A stretch of 64,000 nt of DNA from Prevotella sp. (GTDB lineage Bacteria; Bacteroidota; Bacteroidia; Bacteroidales; Bacteroidaceae), in NCBI GenBank assembly GCA_024695815.1, contig JAILHK010000011.1, positions 45,334 through 109,333 on the forward strand. The letters run 5' to 3'. Below the pieces are notes generated by a model, which saw nothing but the letters and a program-made list of their open reading frames with translations, ran no database searches and was not told the origin of the DNA. Shown one piece after another: positions 42,030-53,014 of the stretch; positions within the stretch are counted from its first letter, which is position 1, and every line of letters starts with the position of its first letter. A program made the position numbers and the translations under genes.

Positions 42030-42575
42030 ATGGACAAATTTGAAAAAACCAATGCACAGTTTGAGGCTGCCATAGCCGAATGTCGCGACATCTTTTCGAA
42101 GAAGCTGCACGACTACGGTGCCTCGTGGCGCATCCTGCGTCCGTCCTCGCTGACAGACCAGCTGTTTATCAAAGCCAAGCGCATCCGTTCGCTGGAGATT
42201 AAACAAGAGTCGCTGGTGGGCGAAGGCATACGTCCGGAGTTTATGGCCCTGATAAACTATGGTATTGTGGGATTGATCCAACTGGAAAAGGGCTTTGCCG
42301 ACTGCGTGGACATGAACGTCGATGAAGCCATGACGCTCTATAATCATTATGCCAAAGAGGCGCTGGAACTGATGAAACGCAAGAACCACGACTACGACGA
42401 GGCGTGGCGTGACATGCGTGTCAGCAGCTACACAGACCTCATCCTGACCAAGATTGAGCGCATCAAAGAAATTGAAGACTTAGGCGGAGCCACGCTAGTG
42501 AGCGAAGGCATTGATGCCAACTATATGGATATTATCAACTACGCAGTCTTCGGACTGATTAAGTTGGAGAAGTGA
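42030..42575 (+). CDS. DUF1599 family protein, duplicated domain
   Basis: 181 residues made of two copies of the same ~85-residue helical unit: [29 protein letters not shown] ... [11 protein letters not shown] and [29 protein letters not shown] ... [11 protein letters not shown] (shown split). DUF1599 is linked with nucleotide modification by family name only. Its stop codon overlaps the GTG start of the next gene (GTGA, 42572-42575), so translation is coupled. Confidence 0.88.
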   Translation: MDKFEKTNAQFEAAIAECRDIFSKKLHDYGASWRILRPSSLTDQLFIKAKRIRSLEIKQESLVGEGIRPEFMALINYGIVGLIQLEKGFADCVDMNVDEAMTLYNHYAKEALELMKRKNHDYDEAWRDMRVSSYTDLILTKIERIKEIEDLGGATLVSEGIDANYMDIINYAVFGLIKLEK

Positions 42576-43729
42576 GAACGCTGATTGTAAACATAGCTCG
42601 CCTGATACTGGCGCTGGTCTTTATCCTATCCGGATTTGTAAAGGCCATCGACCCGCTCGGCACGCAATACAAGATTCAGGACTACCTGACAGCGATGCAT
42701 CTGGGAGGCTGGCTGCCAGACAGCACCACCCTGGGGCTGTCGGTGCTGTTGGGCGCCACAGAATTTTGTCTGGGTATCTTCCTGTTGTTTGCCATCAGAC
42801 GAAAGTTGTCTTCGCGACTGTCACTGGCCATCATGCTGATGATGACACCGCTGACGCTATGGCTGGCCATCAGCAACCCTGTCAAAGATTGTGGTTGTTT
42901 TGGCGATGCTATCATTCTCACCAACTGGCAGACATTCTGGAAAAACGTGGTTCTGCTGTCGGCTGCCGTCATCGTGGCCCACAAGCCCACACGGATGTTT
43001 CGCTTCATCAGCGAGTCAAACCAGTGGCTGGTCGTCAACTACACGGCGCTGTTCATACTGATCACCTCTACATGGTGCCTTTATGACAAACCACTGTTCG
43101 ACTTCCGTCCCTATCGCGTAGGAACCAACCTGAGGGAAGGGTGGCAACGCATGATGGAAGGTGAGGACTCGCCCTATGCCGACTTGTTTATGGAGCGCGA
43201 TGGTGAGGACATCACTGAACAGGTACTGAACGACAGTAGCTACACCATGCTGCTCATCTCACCCCATCTGGAGCAGGCCGACGACTCGCAGCTTGACGTC
43301 ATCAACGAGCTCTACGAGTACACTAAAGACAATGGCTATGCCTTCTATGGACTCACTGCTAGCGGCGAGAAGGCCATGAACCAATGGAGCGACAGGACCG
43401 GTGCAGAATACGCATTCTACCAGACCGACGACGTGCTGCTGAAAACCGTTATACGCAGCAACCCAGGACTGCTGTTGCTGCACGATGGCGTGATTATCCA
43501 AAAATGGAGCCACAACCGCCTGCCAGAGCTGGACAGCAGCAAGCCACTGCACGAACTGCAGGAAGGCACCATACAGGAAGACTCGGTGGCACGCCGCATC
43601 GCCATGCTGATGTTGTGGTTTGTGCTCCCACTGACACTGCTTAGTTTAGCAGACCGCATGTGGATGTGGACCAAATGGATTAGAGTTAAAACCAATCGTT
43701 TAACACCAACAATAAAAAAAGAAAAGAAA
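42572..43729 (+). CDS. DoxX/MauE-like membrane protein with thioredoxin-like part (BT_3928-type), no stop before tpiA
   Basis: 386 residues up to the tpiA start. GTG start. Four N-terminal helices with the MauE/DoxX motif DCGCFGD, a periplasmic thioredoxin-like region (about 195-345) and a final helix ([16 protein letters not shown]). Such proteins are linked to disulfide chemistry and often precede tpiA in Bacteroidales. The frame shows no stop codon after [19 protein letters not shown]; it runs straight into tpiA, making a 638-residue open frame. Either there is a true fusion, a lost stop codon, or a sequence error; TAG and TAA occur one frame over at about 43680-43690. Confidence 0.8.
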
Positions 43730-44488
43730 ATGAGAAAGAAAATTGTAGCAGGTAACTGGAAGATGAACATGAATCTCCAGGATGGTATTGCTCTTGCAAA
43801 AGAGCTGAACGAGACACTGAAGGCAGAGAAGCCCAACTGTGGTGTTGTAATTTGCACCCCATTCATTCACTTGGCTTCTATCGCTCAGTTCCTCGATCAG
43901 TCTATCATCGGTCTGGGTGCAGAGAACTGCGCAGACAAGGAGAAGGGCGCTTTCACTGGTGAGGTTTCTGCCGAAATGGTAAAGAGCACTGGTGCTCAGT
44001 ACGTAATCCTGGGTCACTCAGAGCGTCGTGAGTACTATAAGGAGACTCCCGAGATCCTGAAGGAGAAGGTATTGCTGGCTCAGAAGAACGATCTGAAGGT
44101 TATCTTCTGTATCGGTGAGTCACTCGAGGAGCGCGAGGCTGGCAAGCAGAACGAGGTTGTTAAGGCCGAGCTCGAGGGTTCTGTATTCAACCTCTCTGAG
44201 GAGGATTTCCGCAAGATCGTGATCGCTTACGAGCCAATCTGGGCTATCGGTACTGGTAAGACCGCTACCGCTGAGCAGGCTGAGGAGATCCACGCTTACA
44301 TCCGCTCAATCATCGCTGAGAAGTATGGCCAGGCTGTTGCTGACGACACCACCATCCTCTATGGCGGTTCATGCAAGGCTTCAAACGCTCCTGAGCTGTT
44401 CGCTAAGCCCGACATCGACGGTGGTCTGATTGGCGGCGCTTCACTGAAGTGTGCTGACTTCAAGGGCATCATCGACGCCTTCAAATAA
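43730..44488 (+). CDS. tpiA: Triosephosphate isomerase
   Basis: 252 residues: catalytic Lys11 in GNWKMN, His in LGHSERR, Glu in [11 protein letters not shown], and the phosphate-binding GGSC and GGLIGGASL. Interconverts dihydroxyacetone phosphate and glyceraldehyde-3-phosphate in glycolysis. The internal ATG at 43730 is the likely start: it is preceded by an A-rich stretch (AAAAAAAGAAAAGAAA) typical of strong Bacteroidetes initiation, and codon use changes sharply here to that of a highly expressed gene. Confidence 0.95.
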   Translation: MRKKIVAGNWKMNMNLQDGIALAKELNETLKAEKPNCGVVICTPFIHLASIAQFLDQSIIGLGAENCADKEKGAFTGEVSAEMVKSTGAQYVILGHSERREYYKETPEILKEKVLLAQKNDLKVIFCIGESLEEREAGKQNEVVKAELEGSVFNLSEEDFRKIVIAYEPIWAIGTGKTATAEQAEEIHAYIRSIIAEKYGQAVADDTTILYGGSCKASNAPELFAKPDIDGGLIGGASLKCADFKGIIDAFK

Positions 44489-44500
44489 GAAAAAGAAAAT

Positions 44501-45112
44501 ATGATGAAGCTATTCATCACCATATTATCACTGTGTGCCGGCATTGCTATCAATGCCGACGCACAGACTTTTACCCAACGTGTTCAGCAGACCACGTCGG
44601 GCGGAGCCACCGTCACCATCCACCAAGACAAGCAGATTGAAGACCTGGTGAATGGTACACACACGTCTGCCAAACCAACAAAGACGACTTCGACCAAGCC
44701 TGCCACTAAGACAGCCGGCAAACCGGCTACAACCACCAAGACGGCAACGACCGTCACAAAGACCACGACTGCTACCAACGGGCATGCAGAGGGTGTACAC
44801 AACACAGCATCGAGCAACTCTGACACCGTGGTCACTCCCAAACATTATCATAAAGCCATTGGCTATCGTATTCAGGTATTTGCTGGAGGCAACACACGCA
44901 GTGATCGCCAGAAAGCAGAAAAAACAGGCAACGCGCTCAAACAGCTGTTCCCAGGAGAAGAGGTGTATGTGCATTTCTACTCTCCCAGATGGATCTGCCG
45001 CATGGGAAACTATCGTAACTACGAAGACGCCAAAGCAAAAGTAGAAGAGGTACGCAAACTGGGATATGAGTCTGCCACCATCGTGAAAGGCAAAATCAGC
45101 GTTGCAGAATAA
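44501..45112 (+). CDS. SPOR-domain secreted protein
   Basis: 203 residues; signal peptide [22 protein letters not shown] Thr/Lys/Ala-rich linker (about 53-92) leads to a C-terminal SPOR domain ([40 protein letters not shown]), which binds denuded peptidoglycan at division sites. 12 bases after tpiA, in operon. Confidence 0.88.
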   Translation: MMKLFITILSLCAGIAINADAQTFTQRVQQTTSGGATVTIHQDKQIEDLVNGTHTSAKPTKTTSTKPATKTAGKPATTTKTATTVTKTTTATNGHAEGVHNTASSNSDTVVTPKHYHKAIGYRIQVFAGGNTRSDRQKAEKTGNALKQLFPGEEVYVHFYSPRWICRMGNYRNYEDAKAKVEEVRKLGYESATIVKGKISVAE

Positions 45113-45122
45113 ACATGTCATC

Positions 45123-45692
45123 ATGGAATCAGAAAAGAAAACAGAAGAACTTGCATCACACTATAAAAGTATCATAGAACTGCTGGGCGAAAACACAGAG
45201 CGCGAAGGTCTGCTGAAGACGCCCACCCGCGTAGCCAAGGCAATGCAGGTATTGACACGCGGTTATGAGATGGATGCACACAAGGTACTGACAGATGCCC
45301 TCTTCAAAGAGGACTATAGTCAGATGGTCATTGTCAAAGACATCGACTTCTTCTCACTTTGTGAGCACCACATGCTGCCCATGTACGGCAAGGTACATGT
45401 GGCCTACATCCCAAACGGCTATATCACCGGTCTCTCAAAGATAGCCCGTGTGGTAGATATCTACAGTCATAGACTACAGGTACAAGAGCGCATGACGCTG
45501 CAGATTCGCAAGTGTATCGAAGAGACGCTTCACCCCTTAGGTGTCATGGTGGTCGTAGAAGCCAAACACATGTGCATGCAGATGCGAGGCGTAGAGAAGC
45601 AGAACTCCGTGACCACCACAAGTGAGTTTAGCGGTGCTTTTGAACAGGCAAAGACTCGTCAGGAGTTCATGAACCTGATTCATAACTCATAG
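45123..45692 (+). CDS. folE: GTP cyclohydrolase I
   Basis: 189 residues from the ATG at 45123 (an upstream TTG overlaps the SPOR gene and is rejected). Zinc and catalytic motifs: Cys and His in [33 protein letters not shown], Cys in [10 protein letters not shown]. First step of tetrahydrofolate synthesis (GTP to dihydroneopterin triphosphate). Confidence 0.96.
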   Translation: MESEKKTEELASHYKSIIELLGENTEREGLLKTPTRVAKAMQVLTRGYEMDAHKVLTDALFKEDYSQMVIVKDIDFFSLCEHHMLPMYGKVHVAYIPNGYITGLSKIARVVDIYSHRLQVQERMTLQIRKCIEETLHPLGVMVVVEAKHMCMQMRGVEKQNSVTTTSEFSGAFEQAKTRQEFMNLIHNS

Positions 45693-45776
45693 ACAGAGTA
45701 CTACCACCAAAGAGCCATTGCATCTAGGCATACCAGTTTGCATTATCATTGAACAAACCAATAATAAATAACGCAT

Positions 45777-46382
45777 ATGTATAACTCAGGTGGCGGTTCA
45801 TTCCGCAAGCGAGAATCACTCAGTTACGAGTTCACCCACAGCTGTTTCGGCCGACTCGTCATCTTAGGTATCATCCTTGGTGCTTTGTCAATCGTTCTGG
45901 CTATTTTCTGCCCGTCGGAAGAACGTATGCGCGCTGTCATGGAAGACGACATTCGTCAGTGTATCAACGCTCATGACAGTATCAATGGCGACTGGATGGA
46001 CAATGCGCTCAACAACTTCAGCTACATGTTCACCACTGCCGACACCATCAGTGAGATAGAGATGTACAAGTTGTTCAAGAAGAACAACCGCTTGGAATAC
46101 AACGACCACACCATCTTTGCAACCATGAGCCTATGCAACAACTTCCGTCCAGACGGTGTGCGTTGTGGCATCGGCATCCTCGGCGTTGTCATTCCCACCA
46201 TCCACTACAACGACTTCCTGCTTGTGGTAGGTTCGCTCCGTAAAGACTACAATCAGCCTATCATCGAGAACAATGCTGCCAACAATCAGGATGGTGCTAC
46301 CGTAGGAGACAGCACGATTGAGGGTGAGGTATTTGGAGAGAACCCCGACTTCGGAGGTGTCTTCGAATATCACGATAACTAA
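45777..46382 (+). CDS. Membrane protein of unknown function
   Basis: 201 residues with a single helix near the N-terminus (LVILGIILGALSIVLAIF) and a soluble extracytoplasmic part. FRPDGVRCGIGILGVVIPTIHYND suggests a second hydrophobic patch. No family recognised. Ends 16 bases from the convergent P-type ATPase gene. Confidence 0.7.
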   Translation: MYNSGGGSFRKRESLSYEFTHSCFGRLVILGIILGALSIVLAIFCPSEERMRAVMEDDIRQCINAHDSINGDWMDNALNNFSYMFTTADTISEIEMYKLFKKNNRLEYNDHTIFATMSLCNNFRPDGVRCGIGILGVVIPTIHYNDFLLVVGSLRKDYNQPIIENNAANNQDGATVGDSTIEGEVFGENPDFGGVFEYHDN

Positions 46383-46398
46383 TCAAACATCACGGAAA

Positions 46399-48381
46399 TT
46401 AATGCTGTCTCAATGCGCGCATCGCATTGAGAACAGCCAATACCGTTACACCAACATCGGCAAAGACAGCCATCCACATGGTGGCAAGTCCGAAGGTTGC
46501 CAATATCAGTACCAGGGTCTTGATGCCGATGGCAAAAATCACGTTTTGACGAGCAATGCCTATGGTTCGACGAGCAATGCGTATAGCCAAGGCTATCTTT
46601 GAAGGCTGATCGTCCATCAAAACCACATCGGCAGCCTCAATAGCCGCATCACTACCCAGCCCGCCCATCGCAATACCGACATTGGCACGTGCCAGCACAG
46701 GTGCATCATTGATACCATCGCCTACGAACGCCAGTTGACGACCGGGCGACAAACGCTCCACCATCTTTACCTTATCTTCAGGAAGAAGCTCCGCATGATA
46801 TTCCGTCAGTCCTAGTTTCCTGGCCACATCGGCAGCCACCTCCTGTCTGTCGCCAGTAAGCATCACCAGTTGTCTGATGCCTAATTCACGCAAGCGCACA
46901 ATCGCATCGGCACTATCAGCCTTCACCTGGTCGTTGATCACGATATGGCCCGCATATTGTCCATCGATGGCCACATGGATGATGGTACCCACATGATGGC
47001 AGTCGTGCCACTTGGCACCGACGCTATCCATCATCTTCGTGTTTCCGACAGCAACCACCAGACCTTCAATCTTTGCTTTCACACCGTGACCAGATATCTC
47101 CTGCACATCGCTGACACTACAACCATCTGTAGCCTCATCAGGGAAGGCATCGCGCAGAGCTGCGCCGATAGGATGTGTCGAGAAGTGCTCCACATGAGCT
47201 GCCAAGTGTAACAACTGCTGGGCGTCATACAGTTCGGGATGAACAGCCGTCACGGCAAACTGTCCGTGGGTCAGTGTGCCTGTCTTATCAAAGACCACGG
47301 TATCTAATCGCGACAGTACATCGATATAGTTGGCTCCCTTAATCAGGATGCCCTTACGAGAGGCACCGCCAAGACCACCGAAGAACGTCAGCGGTACACT
47401 GATGACCAGCGCACAAGGACAGGAGACCACCAAGAACATCAAGGCGCGGTAGAGCCACGTGGTGAAGGTACCTGCACCCAACAATGGTGGAAGGATGGCA
47501 ATACCAATAGCCAGGAATACGACCACCGGTGTATAGACTCGTGCAAAACGAGTGATGAACGTCTCGCTCTTCGACTTACTCTCGCCGGCATTCTCCACGA
47601 GGTTGATAATCTTCGACACAGTACTCTCGCCAAACGCCTTCGTGGTGCGAACGTGAATGACGCCTTGCAGGTTGATACAACCCGAGATTACCTCGTCTTG
47701 CTCTGCCACATCACGAGGCACGCTCTCGCCCGTCAGCGCCACAGTATTCAAGGCTGTAGAACCTTCCACCACGACACCATCCAAGGGAACCTTCTCGCCA
47801 GGGCGCACCAGGATAATCTCTCCTACCCCAACCTGCTCAGGTGCCACGTCGGCCAACGCGCCGTTGCGCTCCACATGTGCCACGTCTGGACGGATATCCA
47901 TCAGGTGAGCAATGCTCTCTCTGCTTTTCCCTTCGGCATAACCCTCAAACAGCTCGCCCACCTGAAAGAACAGCATCACGAAGACTGCCTCTGGATACTC
48001 ACCGATACAGAGAGCACCGATGGTGGCTATCGACATCAGGAAATGCTCGTTGAAAGCATCACCATGTGCCAGTCCTTCCACAGCTTCCTTCAAGGTGCCG
48101 TAGCCCACAAGCAGGTAAGGTACCAGATAGACCAGCAATAGTTGCCACTGGGGCCATGCCAAATTCTGTTCCATCACATAGGCTACAACCAGCAATACGG
48201 CTGTAGCGACAATCAGCGTCAGCTGCGCTTTCAAACTGTGATGATGTTCATGATGATGCTCATGCGAGCCATGATGATGCTCATGATGGTGGTCATGTTG
48301 ATGTTCATGTGAACAACAAGAAGGCTCGTGATGATGCTCGTGCGAACAACACGTATGTTCATGATGATGATTGTGTGCCAT
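46399..48381 (-). CDS. Heavy-metal P1B-type ATPase with His-rich N-terminus
   Basis: 660 residues. Motifs: membrane metal site SCPCALVISVP, phosphorylation site DKTGTLTHG, TGDRQEVA, GDGINDAPVLA. The first ~50 residues are a His/Glu/Cys cluster (HHHEHTCC, HHEHHHGSHEHHHEHHH) that replaces the HMA metal-binding domain of ZntA/CadA/CopA. The CPC-type motif and His-rich tail suggest zinc, cadmium, cobalt or lead export. Preceded by a promoter with overlapping inverted repeats. Confidence 0.95.
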   Translation of the reverse strand: MAHNHHHEHTCCSHEHHHEPSCCSHEHQHDHHHEHHHGSHEHHHEHHHSLKAQLTLIVATAVLLVVAYVMEQNLAWPQWQLLLVYLVPYLLVGYGTLKEAVEGLAHGDAFNEHFLMSIATIGALCIGEYPEAVFVMLFFQVGELFEGYAEGKSRESIAHLMDIRPDVAHVERNGALADVAPEQVGVGEIILVRPGEKVPLDGVVVEGSTALNTVALTGESVPRDVAEQDEVISGCINLQGVIHVRTTKAFGESTVSKIINLVENAGESKSKSETFITRFARVYTPVVVFLAIGIAILPPLLGAGTFTTWLYRALMFLVVSCPCALVISVPLTFFGGLGGASRKGILIKGANYIDVLSRLDTVVFDKTGTLTHGQFAVTAVHPELYDAQQLLHLAAHVEHFSTHPIGAALRDAFPDEATDGCSVSDVQEISGHGVKAKIEGLVVAVGNTKMMDSVGAKWHDCHHVGTIIHVAIDGQYAGHIVINDQVKADSADAIVRLRELGIRQLVMLTGDRQEVAADVARKLGLTEYHAELLPEDKVKMVERLSPGRQLAFVGDGINDAPVLARANVGIAMGGLGSDAAIEAADVVLMDDQPSKIALAIRIARRTIGIARQNVIFAIGIKTLVLILATFGLATMWMAVFADVGVTVLAVLNAMRALRQH

Positions 48382-48421
48382 TGTTCTTACCTTATTATAT
48401 TATATATACGTTATCTAATCT

Positions 48422-48465
48422 GGTTGCAAAGGTAAGAACTTTCGTTTGCAACCAAGTTGCAAAAA
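48422..48465 (-). promoter_or_regulatory. Promoter and candidate metal-regulator operator of the P-type ATPase
   Basis: Minus-strand -7 element TACCTTTG (48427-48434). GGTTGCAAA (48422-48430) and TTTGCAACC (48445-48453) form a perfect 9-bp inverted repeat with 14-base spacer overlapping it, and a third GTTGCAAAA copy starts at 48456. Confidence 0.6.
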
Positions 48466-48493
48466 AAAGAGAACCCGTCAAACTGACGGGTTC
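48460..48493 (-). terminator. Terminator of the TonB-dependent receptor gene
   Basis: GAACCCGTC (48471-48479) pairs with GACGGGTTC (48485-48493); minus strand then has CTCT and eight or more T's. Confidence 0.85.
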
Positions 48494-48500
48494 CTATCTC

Positions 48501-51500
48501 TTAGTTAAAGAAGTATTTGAGTCCGATGCTTGCGTACCAGCACTGCCCCACGTCGTAGCTGTACGTCCACGTCTTCGTATTGCCGTTGATCACAGCAGGT
48601 GTCGAGAACGTAGGATAGCCCTCAGCATCCTTGCCATTGTATGTCAGGATGCGGGCATCATTTCCTATGGCAGGGTTTAAATACTTAGCCACGCCCCACG
48701 TAGAATCAAAGAAGTTCAGCACGTTCTTCATATCAAAGCTCAGCTGCAGCTTATGCTTCGTATCCTTGACATTGAAGTTAAAGTCGTGCTTATAGCTGAA
48801 ATCAATGCGGTGAACCCAAGGAGAGGCATCCGCATAGGTTCCGGCATATTCGCCCTGATGATTCTTCAGATAGTCGTTGCTATGTACAAAATCCATGAAA
48901 CGCTTCATATCATCCTCTGAAGCAAAGCGGAACTCGCCTTTACCTACGCCCACCTGATTGTCTTTTGGTATATAGACCAGGTCATAATTATAACCATCCT
49001 GATTCATGTCGTTGGTCAGCATATACGACACATTGTTAGTCATCGAATAGCCCGTAGAAGCATCTATGCGCACACCGCCATGATAGGCCTCATAGATAAA
49101 GCTATAATGGTTACCCGACTTATCGTGCAACGATGCCGAAGCCACGAAGCGGTCTGGAATCACGAACAATGAGTTGTGAAGTCCAACCTCATTAGGACCC
49201 TTATACGAAGGAATGTTCGCAAACGTAGAAGAAGGATCGTTGCCAGGCATGCCCGACACCTCTTTTTGTACCATGTGCGTATAAGCAGCCATCACGTCAA
49301 GCCACTCGAAAGGCTGAGCCGTCACGGTAATATTACCCAGCCATCCATAGCCCTTGCTGGTGTTTGACAACACGTAAGCATTTGGCAGCGCCTTTCCGTT
49401 AGCATCCTTATATTTCACGTTGACAAACTCAGGACGACAGTCAGCCCCTTTGAACCGAGGCTGTTCGCTGGAACTGTAATAGCTCCAGTCTGAGATATAC
49501 ACATCGTTGATATTCTTGTTCACGACACCCTCAACGGTCACCGTCATAGGGAATGCCACGGGCACCTGATAGTCAACAGCCAGCGACGTCTTCCACACCT
49601 GTGGCAGTTTAAAGTTGGTCACCACGCCGCTGATGGTAGAACCAACCTGCCCATCTTCTGGTGTGATCTTGGCAGGACCGAGTCCATGGGTCGTCACATA
49701 GCGGTAGAGATCCGTGCGCGTCTTGATGTCGCCGGAGAAATGCTGCGTCATGCCTTCCTGAGTAATGTTCATACCCTTGTTCAGGCCTGTTGCGTTCCAG
49801 ATACCATTATACTGCAGCATGTTTGAGCTCGACGGCATATTGGTCAGGAACACCAAAGGCATACGACCTTGGAACAGACCAGTACCTCCGCGCACCTTCA
49901 GACTCTTGTCGCCAAACACGTCCCAGATTACGCCTACACGTGGCGAGAATGTCAAGCTGTTATTAGGCCATTTACCCGTGTCCAGCGAACGTCCGTTATA
50001 GTCGATGGCAGCAATGGCATTGTTGGTCATGATATCCTTCTCGTCAAAGATCAGCTCGTCAAGTCGTAAGCCGTAGGTCAACTTCAAGTTTGATAGCATC
50101 TCCCACTCATCCTGCAGATAGAAGCCCAGGCGATGGTTGCGCACCCTGACGGCAGGCTCCATCTCACCATTATAGCCATAAGTCAATGCCACCACCTCGG
50201 GAGTTGCCCCCGTCAGGAAATCGTCCAACGACTTATAGCGATAGTATCCCGCACCATTACGCATATAGATATTGTCGGCCATCTTATATTCATAGCTGAT
50301 GCCAGCCATGATCTTGTGTGTGCCCAGATAGTAGGTGGCATCATCCTTGATGTTCCACACATCATTATGAATACCCGTCTTCCACGAAAACAATTCATGT
50401 CCCAGCGAGATATAGTTACCGCCGGCACCATCCATGATATCAATGAACGGGAAGTCGGAAGAGTCCGTTTCGCGCACATCATCTTTCTTCGTATAGGTGG
50501 CCAAGAACTGGTTCGAGATATTCTCCGACAATCTGCTGTTCAGATCAATAGAGAAAGAGTGCACCTTGTTCTTCATCTGGTAGAGCGAGTTCGCATAAGA
50601 CAAGGCATATTGCGACAAACGACCGTATGACGAACGTTTAGCGCCGTCCATAGAGTTCACGTTGGTGGCCTTCCACACAGCGTTGTCCGTAAAGTTGTAG
50701 CGCAGTGCCAGATGATGGCAGTCCGTGATGTTCCAGTCTATTCGTGCCAGAAACTTATAGTTGTTGTCCACAGCCGGGTAGCTCGTCCACGAGCCCGTGT
50801 TATAGCCGTACTTGTCGGCCACATACTGCGATACCTGTTCCAGGTCACTCAGTTTTACGCGCGAGATATAGTTCGTAGGATCGGCCACACCGTCTTCCGA
50901 ACCGCGCCAGCGGTTCACCACCGTCGGTGTCTTGGCCATCTCGCCATTGGCAAAGAAGAACAGTTTATTCTTAATGATAGGTCCACCCAGCGTAAAACCG
51001 TAGATGGTATTCTGGTCCTTCTCGCGTGTACCAGCAATCTGTTCGCGGTTCACCGCATCACCACGCATATTCTCATTGCGGTGATACACATAAGCCGTTC
51101 CGCGGTAAGTGTTGGTACCCGACTTCGTAATGGCATTCACGCCACCACCGATGAAGTCCGTCTGACGCACGTCGAAGGGCGATATCAGAATCTGCATCTC
51201 CTCAATGGCGTCTATCGAGATTGGATTACCGCCACCTGGCAGGTCCATGGTGGTTCCGAAGTCGTTATTGAAATTGGCACCATCAATGGTAAAGTTTGAC
51301 GTACGTCCGTCACGACTTGCCAGCATCATACCATTACCGCCGTAGGGCGACAGTCTGACGATGTCCGTCAGCAGTCGGTTCGCGGTAGGCATGTTCTCAA
51401 TCTGTCTGGCAGAGACATTCGTAGAAGGTCCCGTCTTCTGTGTCGTAAACTTCGTAGCCTTGCCACTTACCAGCACCTCGCTCAGTTCGGTGGAGCTCTC

Positions 51501-51830
51501 CGCGAGCTTGATCTCCAGTCGAGTTGTCTCACCTAGCATCAGCGTGATATTCTTTGTCACAGAAGGTTTACAACCAATGTAGCTGACCGTCACCATATAC
51601 GGTCCACCGGGGCGAATACCTTGGATTGTAAACAAACCATTGGTGTTGGTGATTGCCGTATAGCGCGTACCCGAAGGTTCGTGCACAGCCTGCACCGTAG
51701 CACCAATGACCGTCTCTGTACTGCCCACATACGTCACAGTACCTGCTAAAGTAGAATTGGTAATCTGGGCAACTGCAGCCATCGAAATGGTGAGCAGTGC
51801 CACAACCATCATTAAAAATTTCTTATTCAT
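48501..51830 (-). CDS. TonB-dependent receptor with carboxypeptidase-regulatory-like N-terminus (Oar-like)
   Basis: 1109 residues. Signal peptide MNKKFLMMVVALLTISMAAVAQ, a CarboxypepD_reg domain (LAGTVTYVGSTETVIGATVQ), plug with GGGVNAITKSGTN and a long barrel ending GLKYFFN. This group lacks a SusD partner. Substrate unknown. It begins 20 bases after obg and may be read through from it. Confidence 0.93.
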   Translation of the reverse strand: MNKKFLMMVVALLTISMAAVAQITNSTLAGTVTYVGSTETVIGATVQAVHEPSGTRYTAITNTNGLFTIQGIRPGGPYMVTVSYIGCKPSVTKNITLMLGETTRLEIKLAESSTELSEVLVSGKATKFTTQKTGPSTNVSARQIENMPTANRLLTDIVRLSPYGGNGMMLASRDGRTSNFTIDGANFNNDFGTTMDLPGGGNPISIDAIEEMQILISPFDVRQTDFIGGGVNAITKSGTNTYRGTAYVYHRNENMRGDAVNREQIAGTREKDQNTIYGFTLGGPIIKNKLFFFANGEMAKTPTVVNRWRGSEDGVADPTNYISRVKLSDLEQVSQYVADKYGYNTGSWTSYPAVDNNYKFLARIDWNITDCHHLALRYNFTDNAVWKATNVNSMDGAKRSSYGRLSQYALSYANSLYQMKNKVHSFSIDLNSRLSENISNQFLATYTKKDDVRETDSSDFPFIDIMDGAGGNYISLGHELFSWKTGIHNDVWNIKDDATYYLGTHKIMAGISYEYKMADNIYMRNGAGYYRYKSLDDFLTGATPEVVALTYGYNGEMEPAVRVRNHRLGFYLQDEWEMLSNLKLTYGLRLDELIFDEKDIMTNNAIAAIDYNGRSLDTGKWPNNSLTFSPRVGVIWDVFGDKSLKVRGGTGLFQGRMPLVFLTNMPSSSNMLQYNGIWNATGLNKGMNITQEGMTQHFSGDIKTRTDLYRYVTTHGLGPAKITPEDGQVGSTISGVVTNFKLPQVWKTSLAVDYQVPVAFPMTVTVEGVVNKNINDVYISDWSYYSSSEQPRFKGADCRPEFVNVKYKDANGKALPNAYVLSNTSKGYGWLGNITVTAQPFEWLDVMAAYTHMVQKEVSGMPGNDPSSTFANIPSYKGPNEVGLHNSLFVIPDRFVASASLHDKSGNHYSFIYEAYHGGVRIDASTGYSMTNNVSYMLTNDMNQDGYNYDLVYIPKDNQVGVGKGEFRFASEDDMKRFMDFVHSNDYLKNHQGEYAGTYADASPWVHRIDFSYKHDFNFNVKDTKHKLQLSFDMKNVLNFFDSTWGVAKYLNPAIGNDARILTYNGKDAEGYPTFSTPAVINGNTKTWTYSYDVGQCWYASIGLKYFFN

Positions 51831-51850
51831 GTTAGTAGAAAACTGATCAA

Positions 51851-53014
51851 CTAAACTTCTTCGTCTTCGTATTCGAAATCCTCCAAGTCTTCGACATCCT
51901 CAACATCCACGTATTCGATGTCTTCATCTTCGCCTTCATCGGCCAGCTCCTGTGCAAACATCGACATATCCTTGTCGCGGTGCACCAGAGAATCCTCTGC
52001 CATGATACCCTGAATCTTGTTGCTTTCAGCATTCAGTTCGCGCCACAGCACATCTTTCAGTTCGTCGAGTCCGTAGCCTGTCACTGCCGAGATGAACACC
52101 ACAGGCAGATCCTGAGGCAACGTCTCGCACAACATCTCTATCAGTTCCTCGTCCAGCAGGTCGCACTTGGTCACCGCCAGCACACGGTGCTTGTCTAACA
52201 TCTCGGGGTTGAACTGCTGCAACTCGTTGAGCAGAATCTCGTACTCACGCTTGATGTCGTCGGTATCGCCAGGCACCATAAAGAGCAGCAACGAGTTGCG
52301 CTCAATATGACGCAGGAAGCGCAGTCCCAGTCCCTTACCTTCAGAGGCACCCTCGATAATACCAGGAATGTCGGCCATCACAAACGACTTACCGTCGCGA
52401 TAGCCCACGATGCCCAGCGAAGGCTCCATCGTCGTGAACGGATAGTTGGCTATCTTCGGCTTCGCATTAGACAAAGTCGACACCAACGTTGATTTACCTG
52501 CATTAGGAAATCCCACCAGTCCCACATCAGCCAACAGCTTCAGTTCCAGGATGATGGTCATCTCCTGCATGGGTTCTCCAGGTTGCGCATAGCGCGGAGC
52601 CTGGTTCGTCGCAGTGCGGAACTGGAAGTTACCCAGTCCGCCGCGACCACCTTTCAGCAACATCACCTCCTGTCCGTCGTAGGTCACGTCGCAAATATAT
52701 TTTCCTGTTTCGGCATTATATACCACTGTACCGCAAGGCACATCGATATAGATATCCTTTCCGTCGGTGCCATGACACTTGTCACGTCCGCCGTTGCCTC
52801 CATGTTCTGCGAAGATATGTCTTTCGTACTTCAGGTGCAACAGCGTCCAGTAGTTATGATTACCGCGCAGGATAATGCTGCCGCCTTTGCCCCCGTCGCC
52901 ACCGTCAGGTCCCCCATTTGGGTTATACTTCACGTGGCGCAGGTGCATCGACCCTTTACCGCCCTTACCCGAGCGGCACATGATTTTTACGTAGTCTACA
53001 AAATTAGATTCCAT
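51851..53014 (-). CDS. obg: Obg GTPase
   Basis: 387 residues: Gly-rich Obg fold ([28 protein letters not shown]), G1 [10 protein letters not shown]3 [10 protein letters not shown]4 TKCD, and a long acidic C-terminal tail of Glu/Asp. Ribosome maturation and stress signalling. Its start overlaps the end of adk by 11 bases. Confidence 0.96.
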   Translation of the reverse strand: MESNFVDYVKIMCRSGKGGKGSMHLRHVKYNPNGGPDGGDGGKGGSIILRGNHNYWTLLHLKYERHIFAEHGGNGGRDKCHGTDGKDIYIDVPCGTVVYNAETGKYICDVTYDGQEVMLLKGGRGGLGNFQFRTATNQAPRYAQPGEPMQEMTIILELKLLADVGLVGFPNAGKSTLVSTLSNAKPKIANYPFTTMEPSLGIVGYRDGKSFVMADIPGIIEGASEGKGLGLRFLRHIERNSLLLFMVPGDTDDIKREYEILLNELQQFNPEMLDKHRVLAVTKCDLLDEELIEMLCETLPQDLPVVFISAVTGYGLDELKDVLWRELNAESNKIQGIMAEDSLVHRDKDMSMFAQELADEGEDEDIEYVDVEDVEDLEDFEYEDEEV

